NCBI GenBank assembly: GCA_905235305.1
Contig: CAJOLC010000023.1
Location: forward strand, 1 to 36,416
From: an uncultured Bacteroidaceae bacterium
GTDB lineage: Bacteria > Bacteroidota > Bacteroidia > Bacteroidales > Bacteroidaceae
Length of the DNA stretch: 36,416 nucleotides
Direction: 5' to 3'
A model generated the notes under the pieces. The model saw nothing but the letters and a program-made list of their open reading frames with translations, was not told the DNA's origin and ran no database searches. This document shows, in pieces, positions 15,127 through 23,776 of this stretch (its first letter is position 1; each line of letters begins with the position of its first letter). Both the position numbers and the translations under genes were made by a program.

Positions 15127-16905
15127 TCAGCGGCCTTGTCCCAGACCCATCAGCAAGTCATAGTCGGTGTCACCCTTTATGATACGCTTCCTTCCCATGT
15201 CATAATCAGGCGACAAGACATTCAGGCGCTCCTTGTAGAAAGGCGTATTGATGCCACCCAGATACAGCAGCACATGAGCCAGGTCGCTGCTGATGGCGGG
15301 CCTGTCTGCCGCATTCCTGATCTGCCTCACTATATCGGGATGCCGAGCTGCATAGGTGTCTGAAGTATAGAACATGAAGGGAATCTCGTATTGATAGCGA
15401 GCCACTTCAGGCAGCATATCCGCCTCGCTCGTCCTTCCCGACAATGAGCGCCAGTCGTATGCCTCCTCGCCATGGTCGGAAAGATATATGCCAACGCATT
15501 CTGCGTCCTTGATTGTTCGAAACAGGCTATCTACTACCATGTCATTATAATAGGTGGCATTATCGTATTGGCATGCTATCTCCTTCCCCTTTTTACCGCC
15601 AAAGAGGGTAGGCTCCTCATTAGGCTGGAAATGTTCGTAGCCTGCAGGATACCTTCCGCTATAATTCACATGCTGGCCCATCAGATGTACGATAACCAAT
15701 GCCGGACCCGCTGCCAATGTATCAAGAGGTGGGAACTCCTGGCACAACTCAAGGTCGTAGTCGTAGCTGCTTCTATTCCTGTAGGAAAACTGCAGGTCAG
15801 AAAGCTGAGGGCTATTGAAGATAGTGCCACCCACAATGTTGGCATAGTTGAGGCTGCCTATGGTGAACTGATTGGTGAGGAACCAGACCTTGTAGCCCGC
15901 TTTCTTGAATATGGCAGGAAAGAGCGGATAGCAAGTCCAGTCGCCATCGCAGCTATCGTCCCACAGGGAGAACATATTCTTGAACACCTCTGACGTGAGA
16001 TTGTAGGGAGACACGACATCGTTCAGCACGGTCAGGTTCCCAGACGACTGCAATGCCTCAAGGCGCGGAGTCGTCTGCAGGTAAGAAGGATTGTATATAT
16101 GGGCATGATGCTTGTTGTACGACTCTCCAATCACAAGCAGGATGAGCGGAGAACGGAAACTGCAAGTATCCACCGTGGCTTGCTCTATAGAGACTTGGAG
16201 ATTGTCCAGCCTCGCCGTCTGGGCATTGTTGAAGGCTATGCCATAGAGAATACGCACTGTCGTGGTATTCAGGCTGCGCATCCTGTTCTGAAGCGCCGTC
16301 TCAGGATTTACAATGGTCTGGTATATTTTCCCGTATGTCGAGCACTGACGTATACCAGAGAAAAGTATGACAACAAGCACAATCCACGACAATACAGTCT
16401 TATGATGGAGGTATTTCCGTGACAGCCGTGCCAAGCCATAGGAAACAACAGCCACCACGACAAAGCACAACACAGTATGCCAAAAAGCCGGATATTGCAA
16501 GGCAGAGCCGATGAATTCACGACTCTCATGTGAATCTGTCTCCAGCACCAATTGAATGACATACACAGAATAGAAGGAGCGATAGTAGAACAACGTGAAC
16601 AACTCGCCAAAGAACAGCATAGCCGCCAAGAGAGCAAACAGCCATCCTACAAACTTCAGCCGTACATGAGAGAAGCAACGTACGACCAGACACAGCAAGT
16701 AGCAATCGAATACAGGAAACAGCAAGGAAAAGAACCAACTTGCAGGAATATGAAGAAACTTGCCCGAAATGGCTATCGTATAGGAAAGGAGAAGGAAAAA
16801 CAAGAACAGCCAACTCATCTTGCCTGAAATGGCACACAATAAACAACTCCTGATTCTCTGCAAGGCTGTGCCTACGCGCTTAGTAATGTTCTGGCTGGAC
16901 TGCAT
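15127..16905 (-). CDS. Phosphoethanolamine transferase (EptA/CptA-like)
   Basis: The 592-residue protein has about five N-terminal membrane helices (residues about 30-185) and a periplasmic sulfatase-fold domain. Metal-site and nucleophile residues are visible: E261 in LVIGES, T304 in SPYNLTSEVFKN and DHGEE in IYLSDHGEEAYD. Family members move phosphoethanolamine from phosphatidylethanolamine to lipid A, core sugars or other glycans. Decoration of lipid A would give resistance to cationic peptides, but the acceptor is not known here. It is the last gene of the leftward glycan locus, 27 bases after the GT2 gene. Confidence 0.85.
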   Translation of the reverse strand: MQSSQNITKRVGTALQRIRSCLLCAISGKMSWLFLFFLLLSYTIAISGKFLHIPASWFFSLLFPVFDCYLLCLVVRCFSHVRLKFVGWLFALLAAMLFFGELFTLFYYRSFYSVYVIQLVLETDSHESREFIGSALQYPAFWHTVLCFVVVAVVSYGLARLSRKYLHHKTVLSWIVLVVILFSGIRQCSTYGKIYQTIVNPETALQNRMRSLNTTTVRILYGIAFNNAQTARLDNLQVSIEQATVDTCSFRSPLILLVIGESYNKHHAHIYNPSYLQTTPRLEALQSSGNLTVLNDVVSPYNLTSEVFKNMFSLWDDSCDGDWTCYPLFPAIFKKAGYKVWFLTNQFTIGSLNYANIVGGTIFNSPQLSDLQFSYRNRSSYDYDLELCQEFPPLDTLAAGPALVIVHLMGQHVNYSGRYPAGYEHFQPNEEPTLFGGKKGKEIACQYDNATYYNDMVVDSLFRTIKDAECVGIYLSDHGEEAYDWRSLSGRTSEADMLPEVARYQYEIPFMFYTSDTYAARHPDIVRQIRNAADRPAISSDLAHVLLYLGGINTPFYKERLNVLSPDYDMGRKRIIKGDTDYDLLMGLGQGR

Positions 16906-16932
16906 GACGATGTAATTGAGCTGATTGTTCGG

Positions 16933-17904
16933 CTACGAAAGGAGACACCTTAGGTAGTACTTGGCATAGTTAAAACGACGCTGGAGCCTGCTGGTAAGAT
17001 CCTGCGGAAGCATTAAGAAAGAGCGGTTAACCATCTCCTGCGACTTGATATAAACAGACAGATACTTCCTCGGATAGCTGCACTTGCGGACAAGAGACGT
17101 CGCATCCCTGTCCGAAAGGTTTACTCCGAAGGCTGTCTGATGAAAACGCTTTATTATCTCGCCTTTCTCCTTCATGTTCCGTTTTTTGTTCTGCATGGCA
17201 AAGCCACCCTCTTCAAAGGTCACGAAATTATGATTTACGAAACACCCCGTGTGCCCAGAAGCAACAAGGCGTAACATCAGGTCATAATCCGAAGCAATGG
17301 CATAAGCCAAGTCGTAGCCTCCCATTTCCAAGAGGTCCTCCTTCCGAAACATCATAGACTGATGGCAGATGACATTAAAGACAAAGGCCTTGTGCAAACG
17401 GCGGTGAGGGCAGCGCAATCGAAGTCTGCCGCTTTCTTTCTTTGCCCAGATGGGCGCAAAGGAGAAACTGCATCCGCTTTCTTCAAGGGCCCTCATCGAA
17501 ACCGAAAGCCCGTCTGCCTGATGATAGTGGTCGTCCGAGTTAAGGAATATGACATATTTCCCCCGTGCAAGGGCAATGCCTCTGTTCATCGCCTCGTAAA
17601 TACCGGAATCTGCTTTACTCAGAATGCAGATGTCGTGGCAGCCATTCTTGTATGCCAGAAGGAAATCAAGCGTCCCGTCTGTAGAGGCTCCATCAATGAT
17701 AAGATGCTCCACTGCTACTCCTGTTTGCCCTTGTACAGAATCAAGGTTCTCGGCAAGAAGTTCCCGCCGCCCCGCCTTCAATGGGTTGAAACAGACTGTG
17801 ACCACAGTCACGTCTGGAACCTTTTGTCCTCCCATGCTTATGGCGGGCTTGCTGATAAGTTCACTTTGAAGTTCTTTTGCGGATGGTATGTACGAATGCA
17901 TCAT
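16933..17904 (-). CDS. Glycosyltransferase family 2 (WcaE-like)
   Basis: The 323-residue enzyme has an N-terminal GT-A domain: VTVVTVCFNPLKAGRRE, EHLIIDGASTDGT, SGIYEAMNRGIALARGKY and the metal-binding FLNSDD. It is a cytoplasmic inverting sugar transferase with unknown donor and acceptor. The ATG at 17904 is chosen because it overlaps the stop of the upstream Stealth gene (ATGA). A longer frame from 17952 lies inside that gene. It is a close paralogue of the frameshifted gene at 19776-20787, and both end with a similar basic ...YIKYYLKCL-type tail. Confidence 0.88.
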   Translation of the reverse strand: MMHSYIPSAKELQSELISKPAISMGGQKVPDVTVVTVCFNPLKAGRRELLAENLDSVQGQTGVAVEHLIIDGASTDGTLDFLLAYKNGCHDICILSKADSGIYEAMNRGIALARGKYVIFLNSDDHYHQADGLSVSMRALEESGCSFSFAPIWAKKESGRLRLRCPHRRLHKAFVFNVICHQSMMFRKEDLLEMGGYDLAYAIASDYDLMLRLVASGHTGCFVNHNFVTFEEGGFAMQNKKRNMKEKGEIIKRFHQTAFGVNLSDRDATSLVRKCSYPRKYLSVYIKSQEMVNRSFLMLPQDLTSRLQRRFNYAKYYLRCLLS

Positions 17905-18872
17905 TTGACGGATATTTTCAAGATATTTGCTATTGCGGCCTTTATTTCGCACAGGTCCTGCTCCGTTGCCAGATTAAGATTGTTGAAGCAGCAGAACTTG
18001 TAGCTGCCCCTCTTCAGTCGTGCCAGTTTGCGGAGGACGTAGTTTTTCTTGTCCTTCGGCTCCAAATAAAAGAGCAAACCCTTCGGACTTCTTACACAAA
18101 GGCGATTTCTTCTTGCCAAATGCAGATAATGAAGCTCTTCGGCATGGAACTGCTCTATATGTCGGAATCGGTGACGTATGTTGCGCTCTATCAAATCGGA
18201 GTGCTGCCCGAGACACTCTTCGAAGGTATCCCGAACAAGAGGTCTCGCAGCATGGCGTATTTTAAGGAACGTCCATCTGTTGCCGGCAATCTGAGCTGCA
18301 GCAATCATGTTGCCTTTGAATGTCACCTTCGGCCTGCCTTCCATACAACGTTTTATTATTCTCGTCATACGCACCAATGGCAGACACGCCCATGTTGCAT
18401 AGCATACAGGAGTATCTCCCGCCAAAAAGAAATCATCAGGGCTGACAGGCGCACTAAACATGAAGTCGTCGTTCATCTCAATGAAATGGCGGCTCAGTCC
18501 AGGGATGCGCCACAGCATCGTCTCGATGGAAAGGGAGTTGAAGGTGGGCAGGTACTGCTCAAAGCCACGGAATATCTGCCTATGGTCCACAATATCCATC
18601 GGGATGTAGCCTTCGGGGAAGCTCTCTTCAAGGAAAGGCGTGAGCTGCGGATCCTGTCCATCTGTGACTATATATATATGATGTACCCAAGGAGCAAAGC
18701 GGTTGATGCTTGCCACACACCACCATATCTCGCCAATAGAGGCGTAGCGAGTGGCTCCGCCTGTGTCGTCATGTTCAAGCTCATCGGACTCCACATACTG
18801 TTTCCTTTTCTCCGCAAGCTCACGGTCCTGCCCATCGACCCAAGTGATGACAACATCTATTGGCTCCTTCAT
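17901..18872 (-). CDS. Stealth-family polysaccharide phosphotransferase (first copy)
   Basis: This 323-residue protein has the Stealth conserved regions. CR1 is DVVITWVDGQD (residues about 6-16). CR2 runs from YASIGEIWWCVASINRFAPW through IYIVTDGQDPQ to FNSLSIETMLWRIPGL and FIEMNDDFMF. Stealth enzymes transfer hexose-1-phosphate or related groups, making phosphodiester-linked capsules, and they resemble GlcNAc-1-phosphotransferase of animals. It overlaps both neighbours by 4 bases, so expression is coupled. Confidence 0.87.
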   Translation of the reverse strand: MKEPIDVVITWVDGQDRELAEKRKQYVESDELEHDDTGGATRYASIGEIWWCVASINRFAPWVHHIYIVTDGQDPQLTPFLEESFPEGYIPMDIVDHRQIFRGFEQYLPTFNSLSIETMLWRIPGLSRHFIEMNDDFMFSAPVSPDDFFLAGDTPVCYATWACLPLVRMTRIIKRCMEGRPKVTFKGNMIAAAQIAGNRWTFLKIRHAARPLVRDTFEECLGQHSDLIERNIRHRFRHIEQFHAEELHYLHLARRNRLCVRSPKGLLFYLEPKDKKNYVLRKLARLKRGSYKFCCFNNLNLATEQDLCEIKAAIANILKISVK

Positions 18873-19750
18873 ATCTCGTAGCGTGATTTATGGGGGAATC
18901 TTTTCTGGAAGGCATCGAGTATGCCTTCCCTGTAGCGTCTGTACTTCTCCTCCGACATCTCCACATCGTTGATGCAAAGCAGCTTGTGCTTCGGGTCCAG
19001 GATGGATTGCCTAATCCATGCGAGGGAAGCAACGGAGAGAGAAATGTGACGGTTGGATATCCTCTGCGTAAAGGTGCGCCCCGTAAAGTAAGCATAATCA
19101 GTGAAGAGGTACTGATTGTAGTTCCCGCGGGTTCTCCTGGGTGTGATAGATTCCTGTATCTCCTCGCGCTGACGCTCGTAGAGCTCTGCCGATGCACTTC
19201 TGAGCATCGGAGCACAAGTATGCTGCGGACGCACGTATGAGAGCATCGCCTTCCTGCCGGAAGCCAGACGTGCCAAACGGTCGGAACGCTTCGTCTGGAC
19301 GCGGAAGAGATTGCCAAAGGTGCAAAGATGATGCTTCATGCTCACAGCCACGCGTCCATCCCTGAAGAAGTCCTCCTTACGGCAAGGCAGCATGGGGAAG
19401 AAGTCGTCGTTGAAATAGATGAACTCCTCCTGGAGGCCGTTTATCTTGTGAAGGAACATTTCGATGGCAGTGCTGTTGAAGGTGGGGAGGTATCGGGAGG
19501 GGATGAATTCTTCATGAAGTACGACGTGAACTGTATCTCTGTTTATCCAGGCAGGAATCTGGCTTACGCGCGAGACAACGAGAAAGACATTTTCCACAAA
19601 AGGCATACATTCCTCAATGCCACGCAACAGATAGGGCAGTGTCCCCCAGTCGCGGTAGCGCTTAGTGAGAGCTTTCTCCCCGATACAACTGGCGTAGTCA
19701 GCCTGCCACTCAGGGTCAAGACCATTAACATATGTTATCACTATGTCCAT
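18869..19750 (-). CDS. Stealth-family polysaccharide phosphotransferase (second copy)
   Basis: This 293-residue protein is a divergent paralogue of the next gene. CR1 is DIVITYVNGLDPEW (2-15). CR2 contains WGTLPYLLRGIEECMPFVEN, LPTFNSTAIEMFLHKINGL and EFIYFNDDFFPM. The C-terminal half has SVASLAWIRQSILDPKHK and INDVEMSEEKYRRYREGI, as in other Stealth proteins. Two copies side by side suggest two different phosphodiester links in one repeat unit, an inference. Its stop overlaps the first Stealth ATG (ATGA). Confidence 0.87.
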   Translation of the reverse strand: MDIVITYVNGLDPEWQADYASCIGEKALTKRYRDWGTLPYLLRGIEECMPFVENVFLVVSRVSQIPAWINRDTVHVVLHEEFIPSRYLPTFNSTAIEMFLHKINGLQEEFIYFNDDFFPMLPCRKEDFFRDGRVAVSMKHHLCTFGNLFRVQTKRSDRLARLASGRKAMLSYVRPQHTCAPMLRSASAELYERQREEIQESITPRRTRGNYNQYLFTDYAYFTGRTFTQRISNRHISLSVASLAWIRQSILDPKHKLLCINDVEMSEEKYRRYREGILDAFQKRFPHKSRYEI

Positions 19751-19775
19751 AATATTCCTCTTTCTTTGGGTACTT

Positions 19776-20787
19776 TTACAAGCTTGTATTTAAGCATTTG
19801 AGGTAGTACTTTATGTAGTTGAACCATCGTGAGAGCCATGCTACCGGGCCGTTGGGGATACCTATGAAGCGCTCTCGGATGAGTTGTTGTGATTGCTTAA
19901 AAATGTTGAGATACTTGCGTGGATATATACGATGCTTAAGGATATATGCAACCTCGTCGTGCGACATCTCTGTCTCATAGAAATTCCTATAGAAGTTTTG
20001 AAGGCTGCGGGCGCATTCTTCGAAGGCGAGTTCCTTGTTATCTGCTGAAAAACCGCCCAGACGGAAGGTTGTAAAGGTGCATGGTACAAAGCATCCCTTT
20101 GAACCATTGGCTATCATGCGGAGCAACAGGTCGTAGTCAGCTGCTGAGCGGTATGTGATGTCGAAGCCATCAAGTTTTAGCAGCATGGAGCGCATGGTAA
20201 GCATAGACTGATGGGAGAAACTCCAACTTATGAGGAAGCGATAAAGCCGCCTCTGTGGTTCCATTTGTGAATGACGGTGGTATTTAGAAGAAGAGAAACA
20301 AATCGGAGCGAATGTGAAGTCGCATTGCAATGCCTCTATCCTTGCTACGGATGCTGCCATTCCGTGCGGGTTGTGGAAGTAGTCGTCGCTGTTGAGGAAG
20401 ATGATGTACTTGCCCCTGGCGAGAGCGATGCCGCGGTTCATGGCCTCGTAGATGCCGCTGTCGGGAAGGCTCAGGATGCGAAGGTCGTGGCGTTCAGGCC
20501 GGTATGCCTTGAGCAGTTCCGTCGGTGGAAGCGCCGTCGATGATGAGGTGTTCCAGGCTGACACCTTCCTGTGCCTGCACAGAGTCGAGGTTCTTGCGGA
20601 ACACTTCTCTGCGCCCCGCCTTAAGCGGATTGAAGCAGACCGTCACGACGGAGACTTCGATGCCTTGTGCTGCGTCGGGCAACACGGCGTGCTGTGTGGA
20701 GCAACACGGCGTGCTGCGTGGGGCAACACGGCGTGCTGCGTTTTCCACTACCTCTGACAGCTCTTCTATGGATGGTATTCTCTGCAT
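19776..20787 (-). pseudogene. Glycosyltransferase family 2, frameshifted
   Basis: Two minus-strand frames together make one GT2 enzyme. The first (20787 to about 20515) holds VSVVTVCFNPLKAGRRE and EHLIIDGASTDGT, then runs to a stop at 20494. The second resumes at about 20519 as ELLKAYRPERHDLRILSL, then SGIYEAMNRGIALARGKY and FLNSDD. The break falls in the same place as DGTLDFLLAYKNG in the intact paralogue at 16933-17904. The shift lies in GGAACTGCTC. A 5-base loss from an original GAACTGAACT would restore DGTELLKAY. Residues about 15-37 are encoded by a 22-bp repeat array. It could be inactive, phase-variable or a sequencing error. Confidence 0.8.
20679..20744. repeat. 22-bp tandem array inside a coding region
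   Basis: Three units of GCAACACGGCGTGCTGYG plus four variable bases begin at 20679, 20701 and 20723, exactly 22 bases apart. The core CAACACGGCGTGCTG is an imperfect palindrome. The 66 bases keep frame and encode a Cys-, Arg- and Pro-containing linker (ARRVAPRSTPCCSTQHAV) before the GT2 domain. Confidence 0.85.
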
Positions 20788-20790
20788 CTT

Positions 20791-21861
20791 CTATCTGCAC
20801 AGTATGTAGAGGATTGTGGCAATGTTCGTCACAAGCAGCAACGAGCTGATGGATATGAGCAGGCGGATAATCTTCTTATGCTTCTTGCACTTCCTCTTAT
20901 TATAAAATATACGTTCATTGTATTCCTCTAAAAATCTCACCAGGCGTGTCCTGCATTCGCTGTCGTTTTGCTTGCTCACGGTATTCTTATAGACATCGAA
21001 GTACTTCCTGACAGCCACCTCTATGTTCAAGTTCTCGAGAACATACTCACGTCCCCATGCAGCCAGTTCGGGGCTGTACTTCTGCATTTCCTTGATGAAG
21101 GACTGCTCGTCGAACTTCAGTCGGCTTGCTCTGCCTGAGCAGTTGCAGCGTATGGCAGTGGGGATGGTATCGGGGGTGAGCATTCCTTCGCCGAAGAACT
21201 CATTCATATAGTATTCGCGGAAATCATAGACAAGGGCACAGCGGCCGCAGGCCATTGCATCATAGGCCGAGCGTCCAAGCCCTATTACGAGGTCGCTTTG
21301 GTTGATGAGGTCTTCTATCTCCCAAACATTGTCGGTGAACTTGTTGCTCTGCATGAACTTCAGACCTGCCTGCTGGCAGCAGCGGCGGATGAAGTCATTG
21401 GCGATGTCCGAATGACAAAGGGAGAGGACTGTGGAAAGCCTAGGCGATACCGGCGTCTTAGGGCAGAAGCGCTTGCAGTCAATGCCGTTGGGTATGACAT
21501 AAGCCTCATAGCCTTTCTTCCTTAGGTGTTCCTTTACTTCTTCAGAGACACCGACGTAGGCATCGGCATATGGCGATGGTTGCTCCAACTCGGCGATGTT
21601 TCCGTGGCAGGTCTGAATGATATAACCATAAGGCCACAACCTCTCCACCACCGTCGTATGGTTGGCAAGGATGAGGTCATAGTGGTCGGATGTCATGAAA
21701 GGCACTCCCTTCTCCTCCAGCATTGAGGAGACCCAACCCTTTACAATGGCAAAATGTTCCACCTCGTGCCCGAGGCGCTTGAGTTCCATGGCAAGTGCGT
21801 AGGTGTAGCTCTCTGTTCCGCCAGTCTTGGCGAGGTAGTGTGTGCCAAGTAGTATCTTCAT
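20791..21861 (-). CDS. Glycosyltransferase, GT4-like, with a C-terminal membrane tail
   Basis: The 356-residue protein has a GT-B layout: MKILLGTHYLAKTGGTESYT at the nucleotide-free N-terminal domain, GVSEEVKEHLRKKGY and VIPNGIDCKRF in the middle, and a C-terminal donor domain with LVIGLGRSAYDAMACGR. Unlike most GT4 enzymes it ends in a basic stretch (YNKRKCKKHKK) and a hydrophobic helix (IIRLLISISSLLLVTNIATI), which would anchor it in the inner membrane. Donor and acceptor are unknown. It lies 4 bases after the ABC exporter and 3 bases before the frameshifted GT2. Confidence 0.8.
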   Translation of the reverse strand: MKILLGTHYLAKTGGTESYTYALAMELKRLGHEVEHFAIVKGWVSSMLEEKGVPFMTSDHYDLILANHTTVVERLWPYGYIIQTCHGNIAELEQPSPYADAYVGVSEEVKEHLRKKGYEAYVIPNGIDCKRFCPKTPVSPRLSTVLSLCHSDIANDFIRRCCQQAGLKFMQSNKFTDNVWEIEDLINQSDLVIGLGRSAYDAMACGRCALVYDFREYYMNEFFGEGMLTPDTIPTAIRCNCSGRASRLKFDEQSFIKEMQKYSPELAAWGREYVLENLNIEVAVRKYFDVYKNTVSKQNDSECRTRLVRFLEEYNERIFYNKRKCKKHKKIIRLLISISSLLLVTNIATILYILCR

Positions 21862-21865
21862 TGTT

Positions 21866-23701
21866 TCAGAGCTGTTGCATGTCGTAGAGACGCTTGTAGT
21901 ATCCGTCGAGGGCTATGAGCTCGTCGTGCTGGCCGCTTTCGACGATGCGTCCTTCGTGGAGAACGTGTATGATGTCTGCATGCTTGATGGTGGAGAGGCG
22001 ATGGGCTATGGCGATGGTGGTGCGGGACTGCATGAGGCGGTCGAGTGCTTCCTGCACGAGGTGCTCGCTCTCCGTGTCGAGGGCTGACGTGGCTTCGTCG
22101 AGGATGAGTATGGGAGGGTTCTTCAGGATGGCGCGGGCTATGCTGACGCGCTGCCGCTGGCCGCCCGACAGACGTCCTCCCCTGTCGCCTATGACGGTAT
22201 CATAGCCGTTTTCTGTCTCCATGATGAAGTCGTGGGCGTTGGCTATCTTAGCGGCTTCGACGACTTGCTCCATGGTGGCGCCTTCCACGCCGAAGGTTAT
22301 GTTGTTGAAGAAGGTGTCGTTGAAGAGGATGGCCTCCTGGTTGACGTTGCCGATGAGGGCGCGGAGGTCGTGGATGCGGACGTCGCGGAGGTCCTTGCCG
22401 TCTATGAGTATTTGCCCCGAGCAGACATCGTGGTAGCGCGGGATAAGGTCGACGAGCGTGGATTTCCCCGAGCCGGATTGCCCGACGAGGGCTACTGTCT
22501 TGCCTTTGGGAATGGTGATACTGATGTGTTTCAGCACGTCGCGTCCCTCGTTGTAGCAGAAGGATACGTCCTGCAACTCTACCTCGCTTTCGAAGTTGCC
22601 CAGTGGCTTTGGGTCGGCTTTCTCCTTTATGGGGTTCTCTGCCTTGAGGATGTAGTCGATGCGCTCCATGGAGGCCAGGCCCATGGGTATCATATAGGCT
22701 TGCCTTGTCAGGTTCTTTATGGGGTTGATGACGCTGTAGAGGATGACCATGTAGAAGATGAAGGTGGATGCATCAATAAAGCCGTCGCCTTCCAGGATTA
22801 GCCAGCCTCCGAAGAGGAGGACTATTACGATGATGATGGTTCCCAGTGTCTCGGACACGGGATGGGCGGCGTTGATGCGCATCATCATGCCTATCATGCC
22901 GCGCCTGAACGCGTTGTTGATGTACTGGAAGCGCTTGGCCATCTTATCTTCGGCTATGAATGCTTTCACGATACGCAGGCCGCTGAGTGTTTCCTCTATT
23001 TGGGCCATGATTTCAGAGAGCCCCGCCTGTACGCTGGCCGACTGGTTCTTGAGTTTCTTTGTCACGGTTCCCATGAGCCAGGCGGCTGGTGGTGTGACGA
23101 CGAGCACGAAGACGGTGAGTTGCCAGCTTACGGTGAAGAGGGTGACGAAACATATGATGATGGCGACGGGCTGCTGTATGAAGGTGCTGATGGCGCTGGT
23201 TACGGAGTTCTCCACTACCTGGATGTCGGTACTCATCCGGACGATGATGTCGCCTTTCCTCTCGGCCGAGAAGAAGCTGAGAGGCAGCCGCATCACCTTA
23301 TTGTACATATCCATCCGTATGTCGCGCACTACTCCGGTGGAGAGTGGAACCATGATGTTCGAAGCTCCCCAGTAGCCGATGCACTTCAAGGCGGTCATTA
23401 CGACGAGTATGCCTCCCATCATGCAAAGGGTGAGGAAGGCGCCATATTGGCTGATGAGCTCCTGCACCCAGGCGTATGCATTGTTGACGATGAGCTCCTT
23501 GTCCAGGGTGCTCCATGTCCAGGGCTTGTATGTGTAGACGTTCTGGTCTATCTTGAAGAGGATATTCAGTATGGGGATGAGCACCACGAAGGAGAATACG
23601 TTGAGGCACTGAGCCACGATGTTGAGCACGATGCTCCAGGCGATGTAGGCCTTGTAGGGCTTGAAGTAGCGCTTTACTATGTCGAGAAATTGCTTTATCA
23701 T
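21866..23701 (-). CDS. ABC exporter, MsbA-like (fused permease and ATPase)
   Basis: The 611-residue half-transporter has six membrane helices (residues about 18-335) and an ATPase domain. The ATPase has Walker A GQSGSGKST (407-415), signature LSGGQRQRV (511-519) and Walker B ILILDEATSALD (531-542). It would work as a homodimer in the inner membrane. Close relatives flip lipid A-core or lipid-linked oligosaccharides, and the glycan-gene setting agrees. The start at MIKQFLDIVKRYF is preferred over an ATG 39 bases upstream, which lies next to the repeat at 23739. Confidence 0.9.
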   Translation of the reverse strand: MIKQFLDIVKRYFKPYKAYIAWSIVLNIVAQCLNVFSFVVLIPILNILFKIDQNVYTYKPWTWSTLDKELIVNNAYAWVQELISQYGAFLTLCMMGGILVVMTALKCIGYWGASNIMVPLSTGVVRDIRMDMYNKVMRLPLSFFSAERKGDIIVRMSTDIQVVENSVTSAISTFIQQPVAIIICFVTLFTVSWQLTVFVLVVTPPAAWLMGTVTKKLKNQSASVQAGLSEIMAQIEETLSGLRIVKAFIAEDKMAKRFQYINNAFRRGMIGMMMRINAAHPVSETLGTIIIVIVLLFGGWLILEGDGFIDASTFIFYMVILYSVINPIKNLTRQAYMIPMGLASMERIDYILKAENPIKEKADPKPLGNFESEVELQDVSFCYNEGRDVLKHISITIPKGKTVALVGQSGSGKSTLVDLIPRYHDVCSGQILIDGKDLRDVRIHDLRALIGNVNQEAILFNDTFFNNITFGVEGATMEQVVEAAKIANAHDFIMETENGYDTVIGDRGGRLSGGQRQRVSIARAILKNPPILILDEATSALDTESEHLVQEALDRLMQSRTTIAIAHRLSTIKHADIIHVLHEGRIVESGQHDELIALDGYYKRLYDMQQL

Positions 23702-23738
23702 TACGCTTTGTCTTTTTGCTTGCCACAAGGGCTTTCTC

Positions 23739-23776
23739 ATTCCCCTATAGGGCGTTGGTCACTCTTCTATAGGGCG
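23739..23776. repeat. Pair of CTATAGGGCG units, 22 bp apart
   Basis: CTATAGGGCG occurs at 23745 and 23767, 22 bases apart. The second unit encodes the last residues (RRPIEE) and precedes the stop of the LTA-synthase-like gene. ATTCCCCTATAGGGCG (23739-23754) is identical to 7597-7612. CCCTATAGGG is a perfect 10-bp palindrome. Confidence 0.7.
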
